A program made the translations under genes and the position numbers. DNA of 64,000 nucleotides from Planctomycetota bacterium (GTDB taxonomy: Bacteria; Planctomycetota; MHYJ01; WSZJ01; JACPWG01): NCBI GenBank assembly GCA_016197205.1, contig JACPWG010000028.1, forward strand, positions 34,393 to 98,392. Direction: 5' to 3'. Shown in pieces: positions 18,217-24,777 of the stretch (positions are counted from its first letter, which is position 1; each line of letters begins with the position of its first letter). The notes beneath the pieces are model-generated. The model did no database searches. It saw only the letters and a list, made by a program, of their open reading frames with translations, and was not told the DNA's origin.

Positions 18217-18735
18217 GTCGCATCTCCTTCGGCTTCGGGTCGCCGACGTCCTTTCCCTCGAGGAAAAGCGGCGGCGCCGGGAAACCGCCTTCTCCCTGGG
18301 AGGAGCGGGAGGCGTGAGGGGGGCCTCAAGCATGGCACCCGCTTCCGCTTTTCGTCGTGGCTCGCCACGCCAGGCGGGGATGATACCACGGGCGCGCTCG
18401 AAGGTCAAAGGACTCGCGGAGGACCAAAAAAACTCCCAATTCGGGCGAAGTTTTTTATTGAAGCCGGGGCCCTGCGCCGCTACAATCTCGGCCGGGGGGG
18501 GAGGAACTCTCGGCGCATCCACCCCGGGGGTGAGCTCTGCCAACCGTGAAATCCCACCTTGCCTGCGATGCCGAGAGGAAGCGTTGCTCGACGTTCCTGC
18601 CGATGCCCCGGTCCGCCGGGACGTCGTGTGAGTACGTTTGATCCGTCCTGACGCGAAGGGTGGCTCGGCCGCGGGTGTGGCCGCCCCCCCCGCGCGTGAA
18701 GGAGCTCCTTCAGTCCCCAATTGCGAGGCTCGTCC
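18217..18735. other. Divergent intergenic region, 519 bp
   Basis: No gene is seen. 18426-18433 and 18450-18456 form an A-run/T-run inverted repeat (AAAAAACT ... AGTTTTTT) around a 14-base loop. A good plus-strand promoter follows directly. The stretch from the promoter to 18735 would be an unusually long leader of about 240 bases. Confidence 0.5.
18458..18486 (+). promoter_or_regulatory. Sigma70-type promoter for the 18736-20616 gene pair
   Basis: -35 TTGAAG (18458-18463), a 17-base spacer and -10 TACAAT (18481-18486) fit the sigma70 consensus at four and five of six positions. It points toward the two coiled-coil membrane genes. The leader would be about 240 bases. Confidence 0.55.
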
Positions 18736-19740
18736 ATGGCAGAAATGTCCACGGCCCCAGGGGGAACCCCAGGTGCCGCCCCCGCCGCCGGCGGGGGAAA
18801 TGAGGCCGCCGTCGCGGACATCGCCCGCCGGCTTCAGGACCTGACGGTTCGCGCGGAAAACGCCGCCCGCCGGGTGAGCACCGCGCAGACGCTAAGCCGC
18901 ATCGCCGGCTATTCGGCCGTCGTGGTGATCGTCGTGTACGGCTTCCTTTTCTACCGGCAGTATGCGGCGATCCGGCACCTCGTGTTCGGGAAGACCGGGG
19001 ACGCGACCGAGTCTCCTCTCGCCCAGGCGGTCAAGGACGATCTGAAGAGTCGCAAGGTGATCGAACGCGCCCAGGCCTCCCTGCTGAAAGTGATGGAAAA
19101 GGCCGCGCCGGAGATCCGCTCCGCGGTCGCCGAGGAAGTCAACCGGAGCCACGGCGCGGTGGTCGAGAAGTATACGGAGACCTTCGGCGACCTGGACGAC
19201 GAAATCGAGCGGAAGTTCGAGAACGCGTGGCGGCCCCGCGTGCTGGCGACCGTCTCCTCCACCACGCGCCTGCTGCGTGAGGCGCTGCCGGCCAGCGCGA
19301 ATCCGGACGACGCGAAGGACTTCGTGCGTTACCTCCAGGACGGCCTCATCTCGGGCGTCGTCGAGATCTTCGAGGCCCGCCTCGAGCCCGCGATCGGGGC
19401 GATCAAGGCGATGCACTCGCACCTCGAGAAATTCGAGGGCGTCGTCGACACCTCGAAGCTGACGGACGCCCAGGTCGATCAGTTGCTCTGGGAGCGTCTC
19501 CAGGACCTGGTGGAGTACAAGATCTATCCGAAGGGGCTGCTGCTGCCCGTCGACGCGAGCCGCCCGAAGCCCCCCGCCAAGGCGCCGGACGCGACGCCCG
19601 CCGACGGCGCAGGGGCGGAGAAGCCGGCGGAGCCTCCCGCGCCCGCCGAGGCCCAGCCTCCGAAGCCCGAAGCGACGCCCGACACCCCCAAGCCGGAGGC
19701 GAACGGAGACGCGTCGCCCCCCCCGCAAGGCGGGTCGTAG
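18736..19740 (+). CDS. Single-TM coiled-coil protein, unknown function
   Basis: The 334-residue product starts at ATG 18736 (MAEMSTAPGG), with GAGG seven bases upstream; a TTG at 18721 is an alternative. Residues about 1-28 are Ala/Gly/Pro-rich, 30-55 are helical (DIARRLQDLTVRAENAARRV), and one membrane segment lies at about 60-76 (AGYSAVVVIVVYGFLFY). The rest is predicted helical with heptad-like charge (residues 90-260) and ends in a Pro/Lys/Glu/Ala tail of about 60 residues. I do not recognise a domain. It precedes a gene of the same topology by 78 bases and shares its promoter and terminator, so the two probably form a heteromeric membrane complex; this is inference. Confidence 0.8.
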   Translation: MAEMSTAPGGTPGAAPAAGGGNEAAVADIARRLQDLTVRAENAARRVSTAQTLSRIAGYSAVVVIVVYGFLFYRQYAAIRHLVFGKTGDATESPLAQAVKDDLKSRKVIERAQASLLKVMEKAAPEIRSAVAEEVNRSHGAVVEKYTETFGDLDDEIERKFENAWRPRVLATVSSTTRLLREALPASANPDDAKDFVRYLQDGLISGVVEIFEARLEPAIGAIKAMHSHLEKFEGVVDTSKLTDAQVDQLLWERLQDLVEYKIYPKGLLLPVDASRPKPPAKAPDATPADGAGAEKPAEPPAPAEAQPPKPEATPDTPKPEANGDASPPPQGGS

Positions 19741-19818
19741 GCCTCCGCCCGGCCGTCTTCCCATGCGCCCCTGGCTTCTTTCCAATCCCCGCGGCAATGC
19801 TCTCAGGAGAAGAGATAC

Positions 19819-20616
19819 ATGGTGGAACTGAGATTCATGGAGGATCAGCTTCGCCGGATGGAGCAGATCGTCTCCACCACCGAGGCCCAGAGCACCGGCT
19901 TCCTGCGCACCCGCTACGTCATGTGCCTCGTCGTCGTCTTCCTGGTCCTGTACATGTACGGCCTCTTCGAGTGGACCCGGGGAGAGCTGCTCCCCTACCT
20001 GAAGCCCGAGGAGTCCGCGAGCATGATCTCCGCGCAGATCGTGACCCAGATCAACAATTTCGAAGAGAGCGCGCCCGGCTATGTCAAGGAGCACGCGGAC
20101 GACGTCGCGCAGCTCCTCACCCAGGCGATTCTCGACTACGCCCCGGTCGCGCGGAGGAGGGTCGAAGGGGAGATCGACCAGTACATGGACAGCCTCCTGA
20201 GCCGCTTCGACACGGACATGCAGCGCCTCGTCCACGATCAGGTCACCGGCAACGGCGACGAGATCCGCGCGACCTTTGAGGACTTCCAGCGGCAGCACAC
20301 CGCGAAGCGGCTCGTCAAGCAGATCGAGGAGAAGTACGAGAACGAGCTGAACACGCTCATGTCCAAGGACTACGCGAATCAGATCAAGGCGATGGACGAC
20401 GAGATGGTCGCGCTGGCCACCGCCGATCCCGCGACGCTCTCGCACGAGCAGAAGCTGGAGCGCGAGGTTTTCTGCCTGCTGAGCGAAGGCCTGAAGCGCG
20501 CGAAAGCGCGGGGCGATCTCGACGCCGGCAAGATCGTCGAGGAGGCCGGAGAGGCGGTCAAGCACGCGATCCTGAAGCACGAAGGGGAGCCGGCCAAGGA
20601 CAAGGACGACAAGTAG
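19819..20616 (+). CDS. Single-TM coiled-coil protein, partner of 18736 gene
   Basis: The 265-residue product starts at ATG 19819 with GGAG in CTCAGGAGAAGAG just upstream. A short cytoplasmic helix (RFMEDQLRRMEQIVSTTE) precedes one membrane segment at about 34-52 (YVMCLVVVFLVLYMYGLFEW). Residues 60-250 are strongly helical, with alternating acidic and basic residues (KQIEEKYENELNTLMSKDY). The tail is Lys/Asp-rich. It shares topology and roughly the same segment order with the upstream 18736 product, which suggests distant paralogy, and it is the last gene before an intrinsic terminator. No known family was recognised. Confidence 0.82.
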   Translation: MVELRFMEDQLRRMEQIVSTTEAQSTGFLRTRYVMCLVVVFLVLYMYGLFEWTRGELLPYLKPEESASMISAQIVTQINNFEESAPGYVKEHADDVAQLLTQAILDYAPVARRRVEGEIDQYMDSLLSRFDTDMQRLVHDQVTGNGDEIRATFEDFQRQHTAKRLVKQIEEKYENELNTLMSKDYANQIKAMDDEMVALATADPATLSHEQKLEREVFCLLSEGLKRAKARGDLDAGKIVEEAGEAVKHAILKHEGEPAKDKDDK

Positions 20617-20705
20617 CCGCACGACGCCCATTCCCCCGCGACGGGCCCGCCGATTCGCCTTCGACGGGGCCGTGGGACGACGCGGGCCGGCCCCGAGAAG
20701 CCCCC

Positions 20706-20741
20706 GAGAGGCGCCGAGAAATCGGCGCCTCTCTTTTTTTT
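20706..20741 (+). terminator. Rho-independent terminator of the 18736-20616 operon
   Basis: A perfect 12-bp stem GAGAGGCGCCGA / TCGGCGCCTCTC with a GAAA tetraloop (20718-20721) is followed by eight T residues (20734-20741). It lies 90 bases after the stop of the 19819 gene. Confidence 0.93.
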
Positions 20742-20773
20742 CACGCCGGCCGGCCCGGGCTGCGCGCCCGTAC

Positions 20774-20815
20774 GGAGCCTCGACCGTGAGGGAGCGGCCG
20801 CGGGTGGTCCTCCGA
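20774..20815 (+). repeat. EPRPSGSG-type dispersed repeat, degenerate copy
   Basis: GAGCCTCGACCGTGAGGGAG followed by CGGCCGCGGGTGGTCCTCC keeps the core of the repeat seen at 7291, 14801, 42149, 42461 and 63899. Confidence 0.6.
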
Positions 20816-20873
20816 TGCCCTCGGGTTCGATTCAGCTCAACAAGCCGAAGTGAAGCTAGAACCGATCTCTCCG

Positions 20874-20992
20874 CGCGTTGCCAGAGATCATCGCCGGTGG
20901 CGGACGGTGGACTCAGCGCCCGGCCTCTGCGTCTCCGCGTCTCTGTGTAAAAGTCTCGCATTCGCCCCACGCTGCCGGGTCGAATTTCAAAT
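20874..20992 (+). repeat. Repeat block A, inverted relative to 23312-23434
   Basis: The block runs from CGCGTTGCCAGAGATCATCG to GGTCGAATTTCAAAT and contains CTCTGCGTCTCCGCGTCTCT. The reverse complement of 23312-23434 matches it over about 115 bases with a modest number of differences. The two copies flank the membrane protein gene at 21733-23187. Confidence 0.8.
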
Positions 20993-21000
20993 GGGTGGGG

Positions 21001-21115
21001 ATACTTTTCGTAGGCCCCCTGAAGGGGGTACTACAAACAGTGGGTGCTGCCCTCGGAACCTACTGTTCGTAGTACCGCCTTCAGGCGGTCTGGGCGCTGT
21101 AGTCGAAAAGTAGCC
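21001..21115 (+). repeat. Nested hairpin of the LFVVPPSGG type
   Basis: Inner arms GGTACTACAAACAGT (21027-21041) and ACTGTTCGTAGTACC (21062-21076) pair at 14 of 15 positions. Outer arms TACTTTTCG (21002-21010) and CGAAAAGTA (21104-21112) also pair. The right half reads CTGTTCGTAGTACCGCCTTC followed by AGGCGG, the dispersed motif also found at 37264 and 49842. Confidence 0.78.
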
Positions 21116-21120
21116 ACACC

Positions 21121-21197
21121 CATTTCAAATTTCGCCCGCGTCTAGCTGGGACGCGGAGCCATGATCCAGCCATTTGCCGCCGTCGGTCGAGTTTAGC
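21121..21197 (+). repeat. Repeat block B, inverted relative to 23219-23294
   Basis: It contains GGGACGCGGAGCCATGATCC and ends in GTTTAGCC. The reverse complement of 23219-23294 matches with few differences. Confidence 0.8.
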
Positions 21198-21367
21198 CTC
21201 AGTACCGCCCCACAGAATTGAGTGACCAATTTCCTCGGCGATTTCGGCCGCCTGCTTCGTTGCGCTCGCTCGACGTAGTTCTCCGTTACTACGCCTCGCT
21301 CGCGCGCCTCGCGGGCGGCCGAACTTGCCGTCGGCGATTGGTCACCGACTTCCGTGGAGCGGTACTC
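21198..21367 (+). mobile_element. MITE-like element, copy 1 (170 bp)
   Basis: The element begins CTCAG-TACCGCCCCA and ends TGGAGCGGTA-CTCAG. The inner 10-mers are terminal inverted repeats with one mismatch; CTCAG on both sides is a candidate 5-bp target duplication. The body includes GTGACCAATTTCCTCGGCGA and CGACGTAGTTCTCCGTTACT. It has no coding capacity. Copies with a 36-bp internal insertion are at 39551 and 45437; a truncated inverted copy is at 23437. Confidence 0.75.
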
Positions 21368-21697
21368 AGTTCGGATTGTTGATTCAGCTCGATAGATTTC
21401 GCGTGGGAAAGCCATCGACCCCATTGGCGACCTTCGCGGTTCACCGGGTCCCGTCGACTGCCGGTGCCCCGACCCGGCGGCGCGTCGTACTCCGCGCTTT
21501 ACAATTCCTCCGCAGGAATTGCGCGGTCAGCGCAAATCCCGCGGGGGAATAGCCACCCTTTCCCCTGGTGAGGGAGAGGGTCGGGCCTTCGCCCACCGAA
21601 GCGGGCTACGGCCCGCGAAGGCGGGGTGAGGGGTGCCACAAGCGTCGCACTCGTGTGTGGCTTTGGTTGCGGCTACCCGCGTTACGGGCGGTTCCGA

Positions 21698-21726
21698 TTG
21701 ACCGGCGCGAAGGGGCCTGCTATCCT
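21698..21726 (+). promoter_or_regulatory. Sigma70-type promoter giving a leaderless mRNA
   Basis: -35 TTGACC (21698-21703), 17-base spacer, -10 TATCCT (21721-21726). The expected transcription start falls at about 21733, which is the A of the chosen ATG; no Shine-Dalgarno sequence precedes that ATG. The gene is therefore probably leaderless. Confidence 0.58.
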
Positions 21727-21732
21727 CCGCCC

Positions 21733-23187
21733 ATGCTTGCACGCATGACCACCCGGCCGGGCCCGGCCCTCGCCGTCCTCGTGACGCTCTACTTCTGGGT
21801 GGGCGCCTCCCTCCACGGCCTGAATGGCGCGGAGTTCCTGGACTCCCTCCGGTACATGTTCCTGTTCCACCCGCCGGCCTTCGAGCTCCGGGCGTACGGC
21901 CGGTACTTCCATCCGCCGTTTTATTCGCTGCTCCTGGAGGCGGTCCGCGTCGTCGTCGGCGAGCCGGAGGCCGCGGGGAAGCTGGTCTCGAACGCCATGG
22001 GGGCGCTGGCCCTCCTGCCGCTCCACGCGCTCGTCGCCCGCTGCCTCGGCAAGCGCGAAGGCCTGCTGGCCGCCGCCCTGTATGCGGTCGCGGCCCTGCC
22101 GTGGCGCTGGAACCTCCGCGTGCTCTCCGACGCCACCTTCACCTGCCTCTTCCTGACCGCGCTCTGGGGCTTCGCCCGAGGGCATCTCGACCGCTCGGCG
22201 GGTGCGATGGCGGCCGGCATCTTCGCGGCGGGGCTCGCCGCCGCGACCCGGAATCAGGGCTTCGCGCTCGCGCCGGTCGCGGTTGCGCTCCTGTGGGTGC
22301 GCGCACGCGACGACGGGTTCCGCTGGGCCGCGCGTGCCGCGGTCGGCTGGGTCTCCTGGATCGCGCTCGCGTTCACGCACCTGCTCCGGGGCTGGGGCTG
22401 GACGGCGGCCTTTTCGGGTGGCGGGCCCCCTCCCGACCTCGCCGGTCGCGCCGTCTGGTGCGCGGTGCAGCTCGAGTTCTACGTCGCGGCGATGCCGTAC
22501 CTCGTGGGCTACCCGGTCGCGGCCGCCGCGGCCTATGGCCTCCTGTGCATGCGTCGGACGGAGGCCTCCGAGCGGTTCTACCTCGTCCTGGGCGGAACGC
22601 TCTGGGGCATGTGGTTCCTCGTGCACGCCATGGTCGTGGGGTTCACGCCCCGCTATTTCGAGCCGGTGCTCCCGCTCGCGCTCGGCGCCGCGGCGCGCGG
22701 CCTCGTGTCCCTCCCCGAGCGCCGGCGCGGCGCGGCCGCGATTGCATGCATCGCCTACTCGGCGGCCTTCACGATCGCCGTGCTGGGCTCCCTCCGCGAC
22801 GAGCTCGGCGATCTGGCCCGCGCCGGCAGGTTCATCCACGAGCGGCTTCCCGACCAGCGGATCGTCTGCGCCGTGGAGGAACCCCTCGCTCGCTACTACG
22901 CCGGCCGCATGGAGGGAGCCGGGTTCGTGCATCCGTCCGAGGTCAACGGCCTCGTGCCCGGCGACGTAGTCTGGGTACAGACGAGCATGCCGCGAAACGG
23001 CGCGTACCTGCAGGAAATCGACGCCCGCTGGGAAACGGAAATCCTGCGACAGGAGAAGGCGGAATGGGTGCCGCTGCTGGAGGACGCGTACGGGCCGGAC
23101 AGCCAGACCGCCGCGTGGTTCTATCATCGGTACACGCCGCGGCGCTCGTTCTCGATCGTCCTGCGCGTCCTCCGGAAAAGACCTTAG
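21733..23187 (+). CDS. GT-C type (ArnT/PMT-like) membrane glycosyltransferase
   Basis: The 484-residue product starts at ATG 21733 (MLARMTTRPGPALAVL). A first membrane segment is followed by the acidic motif NGAEFLDSLRYMF and the aromatic stretch YGRYFHPPFYSLLLEA, then about nine further hydrophobic segments to residue 375 and a soluble C-terminal domain (RFIHERLPDQRIVCAVEEPL onward). The early acidic loop and R-F-HPPFY pattern fit GT39-like transferases or mannosyltransferases that use polyprenyl-phosphate sugars at the outer face of the inner membrane. The gene stands alone, with its own promoter, between inverted repeat blocks A/B, and no associated polysaccharide genes are near. Function is family-level inference. 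Confidence 0.8.
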   Translation: MLARMTTRPGPALAVLVTLYFWVGASLHGLNGAEFLDSLRYMFLFHPPAFELRAYGRYFHPPFYSLLLEAVRVVVGEPEAAGKLVSNAMGALALLPLHALVARCLGKREGLLAAALYAVAALPWRWNLRVLSDATFTCLFLTALWGFARGHLDRSAGAMAAGIFAAGLAAATRNQGFALAPVAVALLWVRARDDGFRWAARAAVGWVSWIALAFTHLLRGWGWTAAFSGGGPPPDLAGRAVWCAVQLEFYVAAMPYLVGYPVAAAAAYGLLCMRRTEASERFYLVLGGTLWGMWFLVHAMVVGFTPRYFEPVLPLALGAAARGLVSLPERRRGAAAIACIAYSAAFTIAVLGSLRDELGDLARAGRFIHERLPDQRIVCAVEEPLARYYAGRMEGAGFVHPSEVNGLVPGDVVWVQTSMPRNGAYLQEIDARWETEILRQEKAEWVPLLEDAYGPDSQTAAWFYHRYTPRRSFSIVLRVLRKRP

Positions 23188-23218
23188 GTCCCGTAAGAAA
23201 ATCAACGACCCGAACAAA

Positions 23219-23294
23219 GGCTAAACGCGACCGAGGGCGGCAAGTGGCTAGATCATGGCTCCGCGTCCCAACTAGCCGCGGGCGGAATTTGAAA
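23219..23294 (-). repeat. Repeat block B, second copy
   Basis: Inverted copy of 21121-21197, starting just after the stop of the membrane protein gene. Immediately before it (23189-23205) lies GTCCCGTAAGAAAATCA, similar to sequences bounding the element at 59325-59579. Confidence 0.8.
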
Positions 23295-23311
23295 TTTGAA
23301 ATTTGACTTTT

Positions 23312-23434
23312 TGCAATTTGGAATTCGGACCGGACGTGTGGGTCGAACGCGGGACTGTTACACAGAGACGCGGAGACGCAGAGGCCGGGCGCTGAGTCCA
23401 CCCTCCTCTACCGGCGATAATCGCTGGCAACGCA
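23312..23434 (-). repeat. Repeat block A, second copy
   Basis: Inverted copy of 20874-20992, including ACACAGAGACGCGGAGACGC. An A/T-rich GAAATTTGAAATTTGA run (23290-23306) joins it to block B. Confidence 0.8.
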
Positions 23435-23436
23435 CT

Positions 23437-23514
23437 GAGAGAGCGAGCGCAACGAAGCAGGCGGCCGAAATCGCCGAGGAAATTGGTCACCCAATTCTGT
23501 GGGGCGGTACTAAG
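23437..23514 (-). mobile_element. MITE-like element, truncated inverted copy
   Basis: The reverse complement begins TTAGTACCGCCCCACAGAAT and continues through CCTCGGCGATTTCGGCCGCC to GCGCTCGCTC, then abuts block A. About half the element and one terminal repeat are missing. Confidence 0.75.
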
Positions 23515-23573
23515 CCCTGAACTTTGAGCCTTGCCTGAAAATTGATCATTGAGCCTTGAGCCTTTTCCTGTCC
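23515..23573. repeat. GGCTCAAAGTTCAAGG-type repeat, left half
   Basis: The reverse complement reads AAAAGGCTCAAGGCTCAATG, ATCAATTTTCAGGC, AAGGCTCAAAGTTCAGGGC and joins the MITE-like element, the same junction as at 45437. Another copy without the MITE is at 59372-59545. No gene occurs in 23188-23573. Confidence 0.7.
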
Positions 23574-24773
23574 CTACGACACCGGGCCCTCGACCTCGCC
23601 TTGCATCAGCTTGAGCGCCGCCGAGACCGCGTCCTGCGCGAAACGGACACCCGCGCCGGTCTCCAACTCCTTCCCGATCTCCGGTGCCGCGCGCCGCGCC
23701 CGGTAGGGCCGGTCCGAAGACATCCCCACCACCACCTCCGCGACGGCCAGGATCTGGGCGAGGCGCGGAATGTGGGTTCCCCGCAGCCGGTCCGGATAGC
23801 CGGAGCCGTCCAGCCGCTCGTGGTGGCCCCGAATCGCGGACACCACCTGTTCAGGGCAGCCGGCCCGGCGCGCCAGGTCCGCGCCGCGCGCCGGATGGGC
23901 CTCGACGTCCGCCCGGCCCCGGGGATCCAGCGCCAGCCCCTTGCGATACGCCGCCGTCGCCGAATGGGCCCCGATGTCGTGCAGGATCGCGGCGAGGCGC
24001 AGGGCCCGCAGCTCCTCCGTCGGTAGTGCCAGGCTCTTCCCGATCGAGAGGGCCAGGTCGCGCACGCGCGCGGAATGATCGGCGTAGTCGTCCACCTCGT
24101 CGAGGCCGCGCAGCAGCTCCATCGCGCGAAAGAGGGTCTCCTCCTCCAGCGGGGTCACGCCGAGGGTCTTGCGGACGGCCGCCCGTGCGGGTCGCGGCGA
24201 GAGCGCGAGCAACCCGTCCCCAGGCGGGTCCGCGGGCGTGGACCCAGGTGGGGCCGCGGGCAAGGGCGCGGGCGCAGGTGGCGCCGCGGGCGGGCGGGCC
24301 GCGGCATCGGCCACGCCGGGAGGCGCCGGCGCGGGAGGTTCCTCGTCCCCGATGAGGACCAGCAGCTCGGAGTCCTTTCCCGACACCGCCGTGCCGGGGT
24401 CCGCGGGAACGGGCTTGGGCTTGAGCTTCGGTTTGGGCTTGCCCCGGGCGGCCGCCGGCGCCGAGGCCGGAGGCACAGGGGGAGGGTCGAGCTCGAACCG
24501 GAATTTCACGTGCCCGATCGAGAGCTGGTCGCCGTGCTTCAGGTACACCTCGGCGACCTGCTTCCCGTTCACCGAAGTGCCGTTTCGGCTGTTCAGGTCG
24601 TGGACGACATAGAAGTCGTTGATCCGGGAGATCTGGCAGTGCTGCTTCGAGACGGAATGGGAGTCGATGCAGAAGTCGCTGGTGCGACTTCGGCCGATGA
24701 CGACGATCCCGTCCTGCAGCTTCAGGATCGAACCGCTACCGGGATCGTCGAGCTTGACGAGGCTGGCGCCCAT
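23574..24773 (-). CDS. FHA domain plus HD-GYP phosphohydrolase protein
   Basis: The 399-residue product begins MGASLVKLDDPGSGS at 24773, four bases after the stop of the upstream giant gene, so it is cotranscribed. Residues about 10-85 form an FHA domain (VIGRSRTSDFCIDSHSVSKQ, RNGTSVNG), which binds phosphothreonine. A Pro/Ala/Lys-rich linker runs to about 205. The C-terminal domain has the HD motif ILHDIGAH near 263 and HHERLDGSGYP near 315-326, the marks of HD-GYP c-di-GMP phosphodiesterases. The usual aspartate of the following VADVFDAL motif is replaced (VAEVVVGMSSDRPYR). It probably links threonine phosphorylation to cyclic dinucleotide or related turnover; catalytic activity is uncertain. 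Confidence 0.88.
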   Translation of the reverse strand: MGASLVKLDDPGSGSILKLQDGIVVIGRSRTSDFCIDSHSVSKQHCQISRINDFYVVHDLNSRNGTSVNGKQVAEVYLKHGDQLSIGHVKFRFELDPPPVPPASAPAAARGKPKPKLKPKPVPADPGTAVSGKDSELLVLIGDEEPPAPAPPGVADAAARPPAAPPAPAPLPAAPPGSTPADPPGDGLLALSPRPARAAVRKTLGVTPLEEETLFRAMELLRGLDEVDDYADHSARVRDLALSIGKSLALPTEELRALRLAAILHDIGAHSATAAYRKGLALDPRGRADVEAHPARGADLARRAGCPEQVVSAIRGHHERLDGSGYPDRLRGTHIPRLAQILAVAEVVVGMSSDRPYRARRAAPEIGKELETGAGVRFAQDAVSAALKLMQGEVEGPVS

Positions 24774-24777
24774 GGCT

